DNA of 64,000 nt from Tipula vernalis (lineage: Eukaryota > Arthropoda > Insecta > Diptera > Tipulidae): positions 47,554,389 to 47,618,388 of the forward strand of contig OY282558.1 of NCBI GenBank assembly GCA_958295665.1, written 5' to 3'. This document shows positions 21,034-32,362 of the stretch, piece by piece. The notes under the pieces were generated by a model, which worked only from the letters and a program-made list of their open reading frames with translations, had not been told where the DNA came from and searched no databases. The position numbers were made by a program, and so were the translations under genes. Position 1 is the stretch's first letter. Each line of letters begins with the position of its first letter.

Positions 21034-22448
21034 GTTATCTAACTGCGGAACCGAGTATTTTTATTAATCTTCATATACAACAAAAGGCTTGTAATAATGA
21101 AACGTATACTGATTTTGGTGATGCTTTTGGGCAATTTATTTCAAACTAATTATGTAAGTTACATACCTAATTAGAAAATTTATAAATAACAAATAAATAG
21201 TCTGTACTAATTAATATAATTTTATTTTATGTATAGTCAACATTAGGTCGCGTAATTTCACTAACATGATTTTATTAACAATAATATTAACTGTAATTAT
21301 TTTCAGGATGTAGAATTAGGGAGGGCACATTGGAATGATTTAGATATGGTCAGCTATCGACCATTATGTTATTGGACGTTGGTTGAAACTATTGTGGTTG
21401 GGACAACAAGTTTTTAATTTGGGAGTATGGGTGTGGTTGACTAATTATTTAATTGGTTACATTAGCGGGTGGAAATTGTATGGATTTGGGTCTGAGTATG
21501 ATAAGATGTTAATATTGGAATGGTTAATAAAATAATTTAATATAGGACACCAGAACTTGCTACGTACCGTTATAATGGTTCTCACTGGCACGTTTTCAAT
21601 TGTTTTTGTATTGTTTATTGTTACACTAGTATATTTATTTATTTATTGTATTATCACTGGTACTGCACTGTGTTTCCAGTTTTACTTCACTACTTTTGGT
21701 TTAATCTTTATTTGTCAGTAGTCACGAGTAATTTTGATTTTTTCACAAACTTCGATTAAAGGCAAATGGTGAGGTTGTGGATGAACAAGGGCTTTATATA
21801 GCAAATATTTACTGTTTAAGATTTTTGATGATAGGTATAACAACTAACAAATTTCATCAATAATGAGCGGAGAGACTTCTATTAGAACTAGTTGGAGTGT
21901 ACTTATGGTTCAAAATTTTATTTCAGATGTGGTATGTTGGAGGAAGAAGAATTTAATATAATTGATCCTTAATGTAATTAATGCCTTAAGGCTTAGAATT
22001 GAATTATGATTAATAAATGGTAATGTTATTTTTAGGGATAGGAACATCTTTACATTTGAATTTAGATTATATTATATTTATTGTTGTTTTAATATTTCTC
22101 TTAATTGTTGAAAGCTAATACTTAAATATTTGAAATTATAGAGCGATTGGACTAAGTGAGAGTAGAAATAAATAACTAATTTGTTTTTAGTTTCTTTAAT
22201 TTTGTTAATCGGAAGTTTGTAGTATTATATAAATATAAATTCTAGTTTAAGATATTATTTCAGATCGATCAGGTTCCAACGTTTTATTATTAATATTTTA
22301 ATTGTGTTGTCATGATGGTACATATATCCTTGGTGAGGGAGAGTTATGGTGTCATGTTGTAACATGGGTATAGTGGGTGGTATTTGCATTTATAATACGG
22401 GAGACTTGCTTAATGCTTGATCATACATTGAAATCAATCAATCAATCA
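21034..22448 (+). mobile_element. Right part of the block bounded by 22-nt direct repeats
   Basis: Continues 7346-9239 beyond the gypsy insertion and ends with the AATC-repeat tail of family B just before the right 22-nt repeat. It contains a candidate small secreted peptide gene (21097-21417). Otherwise AT-rich, with no reverse transcriptase seen. Confidence 0.35.
21097..21417 (+). CDS. Candidate two-exon gene for a small secreted peptide
   Basis: Not recognised; called from structure alone. Exon 1 (21097-21153) starts with ATG and encodes MKRILILVMLLGNLFQTNY, a textbook signal peptide (basic start, hydrophobic core). A GTAAGT donor at 21154 and a TTTTCAG acceptor ending at 21306 bound a 153-nt AT-rich phase-0 intron. 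Exon 2 (21307-21417) encodes 36 residues beginning DVELGRAHWNDLDM, with one Cys and two Trp, then TAA. Total 55 residues. An AATAAA occurs near 21525. Without splicing the frame stops 7 codons into the intron. The gypsy insertion lies only 63 bp upstream of the ATG and would separate it from any promoter further left. A chance ORF pair cannot be excluded; transcript evidence would decide. Confidence 0.35.
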
Positions 22449-22450
22449 AT
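22310..22450 (+). mobile_element. Family B 3' end with CAAT-repeat tail (copy 2)
   Basis: Contains TATGGTGTC(A)TGTTG.AACATGGGTATAGTGG and GAGACTTGCTTAATGCTTGATC, then CAATCAATCAATCAAT. It aligns over about 135 bp with the reverse complement of 41640-41775. Confidence 0.6.
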
Positions 22451-22470
22451 ACTTTGTTTGGGTATTTATC
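22449..22470 (+). repeat. 22-nt direct repeat, right copy
   Basis: Identical to 7324-7345; abuts the CAAT tail of family B. Confidence 0.6.
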
Positions 22471-25289
22471 TTTTTCAAAGCCCAGCTTAAACAAACGAAG
22501 GATACATTCGAGGTGATACCATTTGTTCTCTGTACAGAAAAACTAAAGTGAAACTCGGGAAGTCAATATTTTTAAATTTAGGTTTTTAAATTTATGTAAA
22601 ATTGACATAATTCAAAATATTTAAGGACAAGCTGAACATGCGATTTCCCAATATTTTGCGTTTAGCAATTAACCACTTTTTAAACACATTTTCTAAAGTA
22701 AAAAAATCATTGAGAAAAGGAAAAAAAATCAAAGAAATATCCCTCAATGTGGCTACTGGCTACTACTGGCTAATATTTCATATTAAAATTCATGTCTGTG
22801 AAGTTAGCACGAAAATTCGTCCCGAAAATTTTTTTTTTTATGTATTGGTTTGTTTCTTTGCTAAATTAGATATTAGCCGGAAAATCAAGAGAAATACAGA
22901 AGAAAATTGAAGAGAGTGAACCCCGTGATTTCTTAATAAATGTTTTTTTCCATACAACAACAAAAGATGGACAAAATATCCGGCCATAACCCATATGTGA
23001 TTTCCAAAACGTGCAGATTTTATTCATTTGAACTGTGTTTAATTGTTAGAGAATCACGGTCCGTTCACTAAGTGAACCACGTGATTTCTAAATAATCTTT
23101 TTATCATTATTTGTACTCCAAAATATTAAGTGTTTCATATGTATGTAGTGCAAAATATTAAGTGTATTAAATAATAATAACAATTTTCGGGCTGATATCT
23201 AATTCAGCAAGGAAACAAACCAATAAATTAGAAAAAACTTTCGCGATGAATTGATATTGAATTAAACACAATAAATAAAATTGTGACATTTCTACAAAAT
23301 AAACATAGTGCCGTCTCCGGTGACTATCTCTGTTTCGCTTTACATTTTTTACTGCCCTTTACAACACTTTTTTCAAGTCAGTATCATAACACCGTAAGTT
23401 AATTTATCAAGTAATACCAAAATGTCAGCACTTTCACCTCGAAAATTTTTTAGCAACTGGCCCAGAGGCAATAAAATAGTCCACCTTCATTTTTTGTCCT
23501 ATAGTACAAAGCGGCCTAATCTAAACATTTACGACTACACCTATCATTACGAAGTGGTCATATCATATAACAAAAATGTTACTGGCACTCTATCTATTTC
23601 AGAAAAGTATTAGCATTGGCAAAAGAATGAACTGAAAAAGGAACCGGAGGAATGATACTTTTGGAACATAATCACATTCTAATCGCTTCATTACAAACTT
23701 TATTAGGTTAATCGTTTGTCGATTTGCCGTGAGCAAAGTTTTCTGTCATATTAATGATAAAAACCACCCTCGCACATAACGTTTAATGATAAAAACCACC
23801 CTCGCACATAAACCACTAATTAAATATATAAATTTCATAATTTACAATAAATTTATTATAAACTGTATACATATTATATCGAACCAATAAATTAAGTACT
23901 TTAATTATAGTTATTAAACGAAAAAATTTATTATTCAGAACAAAATAAATGTCCATTTTTAACTAAATAAATTACAACATCAAATTAAATTGTAATAAAA
24001 ATATTTTTTTGTTGCTTTTTTATTACATAGATTATTTTCATTAAACTTGATTGACATTCATGATTTATAGCCTGGTAATTTATATGTATAAAGATCGATC
24101 TACTATTGGTGTATACGCAACACAGTAAAATAACAAAAAATTATACTCTATGAAAAAGTTTTTAGCTAACTCGCCTTAGGAAAATTTACAATTTTTCCAA
24201 TCTGAACAAAAAAAACCCAAATGCTTTTCGTTGTTGTTGGTGTTATTGTTGTTACGAACAAGGAATTCATAATAAGTACACTTTCACTTTCTCCTCACCC
24301 CACAAATATATACATATGTATGTATGTGTAAGGTAAATAAATTATAAATTAATTTTGTAACCTTTTCTTGCTAAATAAACATTTCGTACGTATCTTAAAT
24401 AAATTTCTAATTTATTCATTGAAAGTATAACTCCAATAAAAATATTAAATAAAAATTTATTTTTACGTACACAGCACAAAACAAAAACAACAAAAAAAAT
24501 GAAGCTTTAAAAAGCTCTCTTGTGTACATTTCTGTAACATTATTATGCAAATTCAATTCGTGAAATTACATTTTGTTCGTCTCTAATCTATACATATCCG
24601 CATATAGTCGTACATAGTGTGTGATGGTCTCATCCTTACAATAAAAAAAAAAAACTAAACAAGTTTTAGTCATCTCTCTGTATGTATGTATATCGCTACG
24701 CAGAGGGATCAGATATAATTTAAGACATTTTATTAGCATAAACTTGGTGAATTAAAATGTGTTAACACATGGCGAAGTACTACATATCATATTTATATAG
24801 AGGTGTTTTGTTTTGAGGCCTCCCTCAATTTACCAATACTCTCGTCGTTATAACGTCATAATGTTCCATTTTTGTGTGTCTGTGCTGCGTGTAATACAAT
24901 ACCAAGCACAAAACGATGAAATTTTCAATAAATGTTTATCTCTTAAAACCTTTTTTTGTATGTTTATATATATAAGAAGAAGCTTCATAATTTTGGGTTT
25001 TCTGCTTCTTGTCGTTTTGTAAATTTTTTTTTCTTTCCTCAATGTTTGAATTTAGTTCTGGTTTCTACGTATAGACTTAATCTTTAAGATTACACAAAAC
25101 GATATGATATGTAAAGTATATAATACACGAATTTGTTTAAAATGAAATCCCTGTTTTGATTTTGATTTTCAGGACGATAGAACCAGTGCTTCTCGCTCTG
25201 AAAAATTTGTTTCAAATTTTCAAGGGAGTATTTTAAGCCTGAAGCGGGTACAGTACATACGAAATACAATAGTTAGACCTTGGACATAA
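22471..25289. other. AT-rich intergenic DNA, no gene recognised
   Basis: ORFs here (for example 22638-22910, 23422-23613, 24813-25022) are short, low in complexity and without recognisable domains. A perfect 28-nt tandem repeat (starting TAATGATAAAAACC, period 32) lies at 23752-23779 and 23784-23811. Numerous (TATG)n-like short runs occur (24311-24325, 24680-24690). Confidence 0.5.
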
Positions 25290-25640
25290 ATAATTGTTGG
25301 TGTGTTGTGTTAAAAAAAATCACGATCCAGCAAATTACACTAAAATTATTTTTAGTTTTCGAGCCAAAATTGAATATTAAAAGAAAAGTTATTTATTTAT
25401 TGGTTTAGAACTCTTTATCTATTTTACTATTAAAGCGTTTTAGCTTCGAACTCTTCACATTTTCAAAAGCGGAATTTTGACAGATGTGTTCATTTGTTGT
25501 TCATCATTTTCACAAAGCTAATTTTTGGGAACTGGAAGATATTTTGGTGCAATTTAATGAAATGTCATTGCCAGACGATACCACAGTAGGTACCTAGACT
25601 GGAAACCTGGACAAAGTTTGAAAGAATCGCCTTAAAAAAA
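25290..25640 (+). repeat. Diverged segmental duplication, copy A
   Basis: Shares a block of about 150 bp with 26840-26985 (AATCACG.TCCAGCAAATTACAC, then TTGGTTTAGAACTCTTTATC). Further weaker blocks (TAGCTTCGAA.., GATACC.AGTAGGTACCTAGA) match 27190-27260. No coding potential seen; possibly two copies of an old repeat. Confidence 0.65.
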
Positions 25641-26839
25641 CAGCACAGTTGTTCGAAGTCTCTTGTTTTCAATCAAAATAAAGTTTCCACTTTACTTTCT
25701 ACTTACGTTTTATTGAAACATGCGTATGCTGAATAATTAATTTTAACGCAACTCTGTGCGAGCTCAATCATTTCATTTGGAATATGGCCAATTCGGATGG
25801 AACTTGGCTATTCTTAACCGGTTAGCAAGAAATTCGAGATATGCCAGTGAAATGGGATTCTAAAATGATGTTTCTAATTCCGGGATCCTGTATTACTATT
25901 AGAAGCCTCGCTTCAGCTGCGCACACTTTGTTTTAACTTCAATCCGCAAGGAATTGGTCCTTAAGTAGGAGTGACGAGACAAGACTGTCAATTACATATT
26001 TTGATCCTAAAAACCGTAAATTCAATCGCTAAATTTACTTGAATAACTTTATTTAATTATCCCTATATATTTTATAACGGTTAACATTAACGGTTCAGAA
26101 AGAAGCAAAACATAAAACACAACTATTTAAACCTTAGGCAGCCTCGGAATAGTTGAATGAGGAAGGTTATGATTTTTAGAAGAATTTTTTTAAGGGAAGT
26201 TCGAAGTCAAACCTTAAATAAAAAATAAAGAACTTTCATTAAAGCTGCCGACAATTTTAAGGTTGAAAGTGAAATACACAAGAAATGAATTGTTAACGGT
26301 AAATTAGGATACGTTAATTTGTTTAGTTATTCACAGAAAATCGTATTTTGAGCAAAAAAATTTAAGAATTTTTTATAAAAAGATTTGAATATTCCTTCTA
26401 TAACATTCACACTCACATTCACACAAGTCTCAGCCTGCTTTGCTGTCTTATTTTAAAAATTTATAATTCACTAAGTCAGAGTATCTGTCTAATAGTTTTG
26501 TGTGAACTAAAAAGTCGCGTAAGTAATCGGATAAACATAAATATGACAATGTTGTGGAATTGTGGAAATAGAGTTTTAGAGTTGGATTGAGGTTAGGGGC
26601 TTGCTCCACTTCGTTCGAGGGTTGATCTGGGATTTAACAGAGTTAGCCTGATAAAAAAAGAAAAAAGTCAACAGGTTGTGTGTTGTGTCTCTCCAACCAA
26701 GTGATGTCAGTATCTCAGCTCAAGGCCTCAGGACCCGTGTCGGTTAGTGAGATGTCGCTCTTAATACTTTAAACGGAGTACGTTTTCAAGGCAGTGTTTC
26801 TAATCCGAAGGAAGGACATACGACTTACAATAATAATTG
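25641..26839. other. AT-rich spacer between the duplicated blocks
   Basis: No gene or RNA recognised. ACATTCACACTCACATTCAC near 26403 is a short simple repeat. Confidence 0.4.
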
Positions 26840-27330
26840 TTGGTATTTTGGTTAAAAAAAATCACGTTCCAGCAAATTACACTAAAATTGTTTTTAGTTT
26901 TTGAGCCAAATTTGAATATCAAAAGAAAAGTGATTTATTTATTGGTTTAGAACTCTTTATCTATTTTACTATTAAAGCGTTAAGCCCTGTATGCTACTCG
27001 AGCTAAATAGTTTTTAACTTATAGGTTTTAACTCTCCACAAAATCACAGATATTTTTAGATTATCGAGCTTTTTAAGTTTTTCTCGTAGAGAAGAGTACC
27101 GACCAGCGAAACCGTAAGCGAAATTTTTAATGTTTAGCTATTTTTTCCTAAATTGTACGTGGTAAATGGAAAATTTATCTTAAAGCAACTTTAGCTTCGA
27201 ATCCTTTTCATTTCCAAAAGCTTAATTTTACAACAGATGATACCTTAGTAGGTACCTAGAGGTGATCAGGTCAAAAACGACTAAACCTGGACGAAGCCTT
27301 AAAATAATAGGACAGTTTTTAAGTTTCGAA
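26840..27330 (+). repeat. Diverged segmental duplication, copy B
   Basis: Partner of 25290-25640 in the same orientation. It carries about 200 bp of extra sequence between the two matching blocks, so one copy gained an insertion or the other lost it. Confidence 0.6.
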
Positions 27331-27660
27331 ATATCTTAATTTCTTGAAATTTCTAATAAAATTGGTTTGGTGGCGACGACTGGTCACAAAACATGCACGT
27401 ATAGTGAAATTTCTTCTAAAAAAGCTTTAAACTTGATTCTTAATTTGGTGCTGCATAACTAATCCATTGATCATCAAATGTATTGACCGATAATAAATGT
27501 CAATGGAGTTTCTTAAATAAAACAAGGCTAGAATTCAACAAATATTGCAAGACACTAAAATGGCACTTTGGTTATTAGAAAAAATTTAAGAAGAATTTGA
27601 AAAGTTTAGCAAAAAAAAAATTTTTTTTTTTTTTTTTTTTAATTGCTTCCACGATATATC
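27331..27660. other. AT-rich spacer ending in a T-run
   Basis: No gene. An A9T19-type homopolymer pair lies at about 27611-27640, next to the 3' limit of the minus-strand BEL element. Confidence 0.4.
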
Positions 27661-27669
27661 AGTGGAAAA

Positions 27670-28479
27670 TCAGACATTTTTCAATCCCTCATCCGGCACA
27701 CTCTCTATGGGTAAGACATATACACTGTCAATCCCTCGTTCAAACACTCCCGACGCTATTCTCACTGAAACCACTCGAACAAGTTCATCCTTTCCTGGAT
27801 GTAGTGTGATGATGCGACCCAACAACCATTTCAAAGGCGGCGCGTTATCATCCTTAAGAAGAACAAACGCTCCCTCTTTAATATTTGGATTTTTATTTTG
27901 CCACTTGGTGAGGCGTTGTAGCTCAGACAGATACTCAGAAGACCACCGTTTCCAGAAAATTTGTGTACAGTATAGAAGGCGTTGGTATCGCGACAGTCGG
28001 TTAAAATTTAAGTGCATTAGTGTAAGTTCAGGCAAACAATTCAAAGGGCATCCAATAAAAAAATGTCCCGGTGTAAGAGGCGCTAAATCATCAACATTAT
28101 TGGACATAGGCGTAGTAAGCCGTGAATTAAGAATTGCTTCTATTTGAGCGGTAATTGTCATTAGTTCTTCGATTATACAACTACACGTTCCCAGGGATGC
28201 TTTGAGATGATGTTTCATGCTTTTCACGGCAGCCTCCCACAACCCACCGAAATGAGGTGACCGCGGAGGAATAATCATCCAATTGATGCTCTCTTCAGCA
28301 AAGTACTTAGCGAGCTTGGAGCGATGAATCTCCAAGTCATACAATCTCTGAAGCTCTCTGAGCTCAGCTCTTGCTCCTATAAAGTCCGTCGCATTATCGC
28401 TGTACATGTTAATACATCGACCTCTACGAGCAACAAACCGTCGGAATGCAGATATAAACGACGGGGTTGATAGGTGCAT
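27670..28479 (-). pseudogene. BEL integrase core and DUF5641 domain
   Basis: A 269-codon open stretch with the second catalytic Asp (MYSDNATDF), PPRSPHFGGLWEAAVKS (catalytic Glu in LWEAAVKS), NSRLTTPMS, TPGHFFIG, and the DUF5641 tail PPLKWLLGRI..LHPG.D. The zinc-binding region and the first Asp lie upstream and are broken. The Glu is present here, unlike in the copy at the left edge of the window. Confidence 0.88.
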
Positions 28480-28678
28480 GCCACCACATTTCAGACTTTT
28501 TCAATTCCTTGATCTTCGACCCTCTTGAAACAGTATCAGCGGGATTCATTTTGCTTGAAACATATCTCCAAGAATCTATTTGCACCAGATCTTGTATTTT
28601 AGAAAACCGATTCGCTACAAATACACAATATTTTGAAGGAGACGATCTGATTCGATGGAGGGTTATTTCTGAATCCGT

Positions 28679-29323
28679 TCACAAGAATACCCGGTTGAAT
28701 TTTAGTTTAACTGAATGAGACATTTTGCTGTATGTTTGAACAAAAAGAAGCGATGCGCAGAGCTCCAATCTTGGAATGGTTTGCTCTTTAATCGGTACCA
28801 CCTTAGATTTTGCACAGAGAATATTGCTTGTTACTGTGCCATTTTCATAAATCACGCGAACGTAAAGTACACATCCATATCCCAATTTGGAAGCATCACC
28901 GTAACCATGAAGCTCAATTTGTTTAATTAAGCAAAGTGTTAGAACACTACGGGGAATACTTATACTTGATAAGTCATTCATTTCTTGACTAATTTCGATC
29001 CATTCTGCGATTAAATCTGTTGGGACATTGTCATCCCAATTTAATGATGGGCAACACCAAAGTTTCTGCATAAATAACTTGGCCATGTATATAACAGGTG
29101 CCACCAACCCAATGGGATCGTATGCTTGAGCGATTGAAGAGAGTATACTTCGTTTTGTATAATGACTCTGCTTGGACCGTGCTCTCAGGGTCGTACCAAG
29201 TATTTGAAGAGTATCATTCCTATGATCCCACGAAAGCCCAAGGACTGTACTGGTGTCATTACAAGCGTGATTTATGGATGGTGTTAGAGTGATTAGAATA
29301 CCATTTCCTAAGCTCAAAACCAC
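28679..29323 (-). pseudogene. BEL RT thumb and RNase H-like segment
   Basis: Reads VLGLSWDHRNDTLQI, KRSILSSIAQAYDPIGLVAP (a Pao hallmark), ELHGYGDASKLGYG (RNase H first Asp region) and IPRLELCASL. The frame is lost after about 28690, where RNase H should continue. Confidence 0.88.
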
Positions 29324-29359
29324 CTTTTGAAAATAGTGAAGTAAGTTCTCGTTTTAAAT

Positions 29360-30225
29360 TTATTGCACTATCAACACTATCAGCTCAACAGAAAAGTTTT
29401 TTAACAGTATGGGTGCGGCCATCGGATGACTAATACATTCATCATGAGCAAGTTGTTTCAATGTTCTTATTGCTGCAAATGGAGCACTCGCAGTCCCATA
29501 TGTTACAGTATTCAACGTATAAATCTGTATTGGATCCTGATCATAACGACGCCAGTATATTTTTTGTAAATTTTGATCGCTAGCTCTGACATTGATCTGC
29601 CGATACATTTTTGATATATCCGCAACCAATGAAAATCTATAAATCATCTATAATATCATCATGTATGGTTGGACCAATCATAAGAAAATCATTAAGCGAA
29701 CACCCTGACGTCGATTTGTGCGAGTCATTGAAAACGACTCGTACCTTCGTGGTCGTACTAATTATGTGGCATAAAATAACTTGGAGAAGACTGTTGTTGA
29801 TAATTAGAAGCTAATTTCATATGACCGAGTGACAAATATTCATCCATAAACTTACAATATAATTTATGAAGTTCCGGATTCTTTGAAAGCTTTTGTTCCA
29901 TATATTGGAATTGTCTGAGAGCACCGTACACTGTTTCACCAAGATTTTCAATGCATGTTTTGAGTGGTAATGCAACCGTATACCTGATATCAGAAGCGCG
30001 TTTTACGGTGTTAGTGTAATGTTGCTCGCATGCCTTCTCTTCCAAAGACATTGAATTATTTATTTCTTCTAAATTCCAAAATCGTTGTAATTGATCTTGG
30101 AGAATTGAAATGTCGCAACAGAATAGGGACATATTTTTAGACGAAGGTTTTGATTGAATTTTACAGCATATAACGTAGCCAAACTGGTTTTCGCGGAATG
30201 GTGGAAGGTCATCAAAAACAATCAA
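29360..30225 (-). pseudogene. BEL protease-RT linker and RT core, broken
   Basis: 30225-29758 encodes the linker typical of BEL polyproteins (FWNLEEI, SLEEKACEQHYTNT, MDEYLSLGHM). 29647-29360 encodes part of the RT palm (VADISKMYRQINV, VTYGTASAPFAAIRTL). The stretch between is frame-shifted, and the Y-x-DD-type motif expected after the A-rich helix is not readable. Confidence 0.8.
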
Positions 30226-30249
30226 CTTTTGTCGTCGAGCATGATTTCT

Positions 30250-30780
30250 TCATAAATCTCGGCTCCAAAAAATAGGTTTCTTTGGTACTTGTAACATTTG
30301 ACATAAATCTTCGGTTACGAAATTTTTGTGAGAAGCCGAATCAAGCAGAACACGACAAGGATATTTTACACCACTATAGCACCATAAATCCAAATTACGG
30401 CAGTATATAGAAGAATTTGAGATGTAGCTGCGAAACATACTGACCCTGAAGCCTCACCTTGATTTTGACTATTTGTATGCACTACTGCAGATGTGACGAG
30501 AGTTGTAGAAGTTGATGAAGCTACCGAACTAGATTGAGGTTGATCACCCTTAATCGAGCAATTAAGTGTTTAAGGATTGAGTTTTATAGATAATGCTTCT
30601 GAACTTTGTGGTGAACGATCGTCCTTGTCGTTTGTGGTAGTGCCAGGCGCTCTGCTGATCCTTGTGTAGTGAACAAAGTATGATGGCGGCGACTATAATT
30701 TCTGCACCCGCGGGATTGGCACGAATTAAGATCATGAGTTCCAAAACAGTTCCGACATAAGCTTGCTGCTATCACCCAGT
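30250..30780 (-). pseudogene. BEL zinc knuckle and aspartic protease remnants
   Basis: 30775-30584 contains CRNCFGTHDLNSCQS, a BEL-type Cys/His knuckle; 30438-30250 contains VLLDSASHKNFV, the LLDS(G/A)S protease motif. Both are in short, interrupted frames. Confidence 0.7.
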
Positions 30781-31130
30781 CATTCTTTTTTGACCATGGT
30801 TAGTCATAAATGCACTACACCTGAAAATATTGTGATTTGATTTACAATATTTGCAAATCACAGAGATTGTGTCATAGTCTCAGTCGCAACAAACGATGGA
30901 TTTGAATTTGCCAAAGACTATTTATATTTATCGCGAGAATGTGTATCTACATTACGAGCCACCGCTGATTGGGATAACGAACTAGCTTCCAGGACTCTGG
31001 CACGCCGTGTCATGATGTCAATGGCTTCGTTAATAGTTAAAAGTTTATCACACGCCTTTTTTGACTCTATTTTCTGGCGTGTGGTGTTATCGACGAGTTC
31101 TGTTATATGATGAACGAGATATAAATCCCA

Positions 31131-31682
31131 CTAATCGACTGACACCCGCAAAGCCTTCAAAGCATTGTATTGTTTTAAGAACGATTCAATAAAAATTTGT
31201 AATGCTACCGCATTATTTTTCTGTCGAAGAGGTTTCGGAGAGTAGAGTGCTTTCATGTGAACAAATTTTGTTCGAGTTTCGTTATCGTAATAATCGGACA
31301 ACAACTTCCAGACAGAATCATAATTCTCCTGCGTGGGAGGAATTCCCTGAATAAAATGTGTGGCCTTGCCTTTGACTATAGACTGACGAAGATATTGAAA
31401 TTTAATTACCTTTAAAAGCTTGTGATTGTTATTAATTAATTCCTGAAAGACTGGTTTAAAGTCATTCCAGTTCGAAAATTGCCCATCAAATTCAGGTACT
31501 TTCATTTCGCACAGAGGAATTGAAATCTGAGAATGATTTTGAAAAGACGCAGCTGAGTTGGTAGAGATATTTGATTCGTTCACAGTTGACTGGATTATTG
31601 GTTGAGTTTTGCTCTCATTCGCTTCATCAATAAAATCCAAAAGTTTTGATTTAACTTCACCGTACGCTTCCTCGAACTCATC
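31131..31682 (-). pseudogene. BEL Gag fragment (DUF1759-type)
   Basis: Contains CEMKVPEFDGQFSNWNDFKP, KLLKVIKFQYLRQSIVKGKA and ENYDSVWKLLSDYYDN, the DUF1759 pattern of Pao Gag. The N-terminus is cut off by the satellite at 31683-31883. Confidence 0.8.
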
Positions 31683-31883
31683 ACGAGCCACCACCACCAT
31701 ATCATCACACGCCATACCATAATAACATCCCACCAGCTTACCTTCATACCATACACAATTATATCATGGTACCATCGTACCTTCATATCATCATACCATC
31801 CTAAATTTATACCATGACCATCACTCCCTCACCATCATCATCACCATTACCATCAACATCACAAACCACATCACCATTACCAT
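31683..31883. repeat. Short satellite patch rich in ACCAT/ATCAT
   Basis: Variants of ATACCATCAT and CACCATCACC in loose tandem. The same kind of array is much larger at 60525-61245. It separates the truncated BEL gag from the inverted-repeat transposon. Confidence 0.65.
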
Positions 31884-32200
31884 TAGTCCAGGCAACGAAG
31901 ACCAAAAAATACCAAATAGCGGAAATAATTCATGTAGAAGCCAAAATTGGTACAGTTGTAGGGGTAGGTGTCCTTAACAATATACTAAAAGTACTGAAGG
32001 GTGGGGGTGAAGCTAAGGGGAATGGGGGGGGGGGGTCTCGGAAGGTCCTTTTTTCATTTGTTCGTTAATAACTCAAAAACAACTGCTTCTATCAAAAAAA
32101 TGTCTATTTACTAAATTAATCTACAAAAAATTCTCTACAATAAAGATTCTCTACACTTTTTTGATAGGATCAAAGCTTAAGGAAATATTGAGGTGGTAAA
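31884..32200 (+). repeat. Left terminal inverted repeat
   Basis: Pairs with 36597-36891; diverged mainly by small indels and a G-run at 32024-32034. Confidence 0.8.
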
Positions 32201-32362
32201 GAGAAAATTTAAAAAAAAACAGTTTTTGCTCGTGCTCGTCCCTTTATTCAGTTTACAATCAACCTCCTTGTTGATCGTGAGTCTTCAAAATTTGTGCTTT
32301 TATTACATTAAATATTTGCACGCGTTTAATATAAGATTATTATTTCCAGTGTGTATGTGACT

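Larger units (their letters stand above)
27661..31682 (-). mobile_element. BEL/Pao retrotransposon, minus strand, internally broken, LTRs not found
   Basis: Order on the minus strand: gag (31682-31131), zinc knuckles and protease (about 30780-30250), RT (30225-29360), RNase H (29323-28679), integrase plus DUF5641 (28479-27670). This is the BEL/Pao order. Each module is open for a stretch but in shifting frames. The 5' (right) end stops at an ATACCATCAT-type satellite and the 3' (left) end at a T-run; neither LTR is recognisable. It is not the same copy as the element at 1-2350 and differs from it in sequence. Confidence 0.88.

Noticed and set aside
24813..25042. Overlapping ORFs on both strands in AT-rich DNA
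   Set aside because: Mutually antisense, no domains, no splice or promoter context.
31814..32068. 84-codon ORF spanning satellite and left inverted repeat
   Set aside because: Low-complexity Ser/Thr/Pro start from the satellite, then non-coding inverted repeat.
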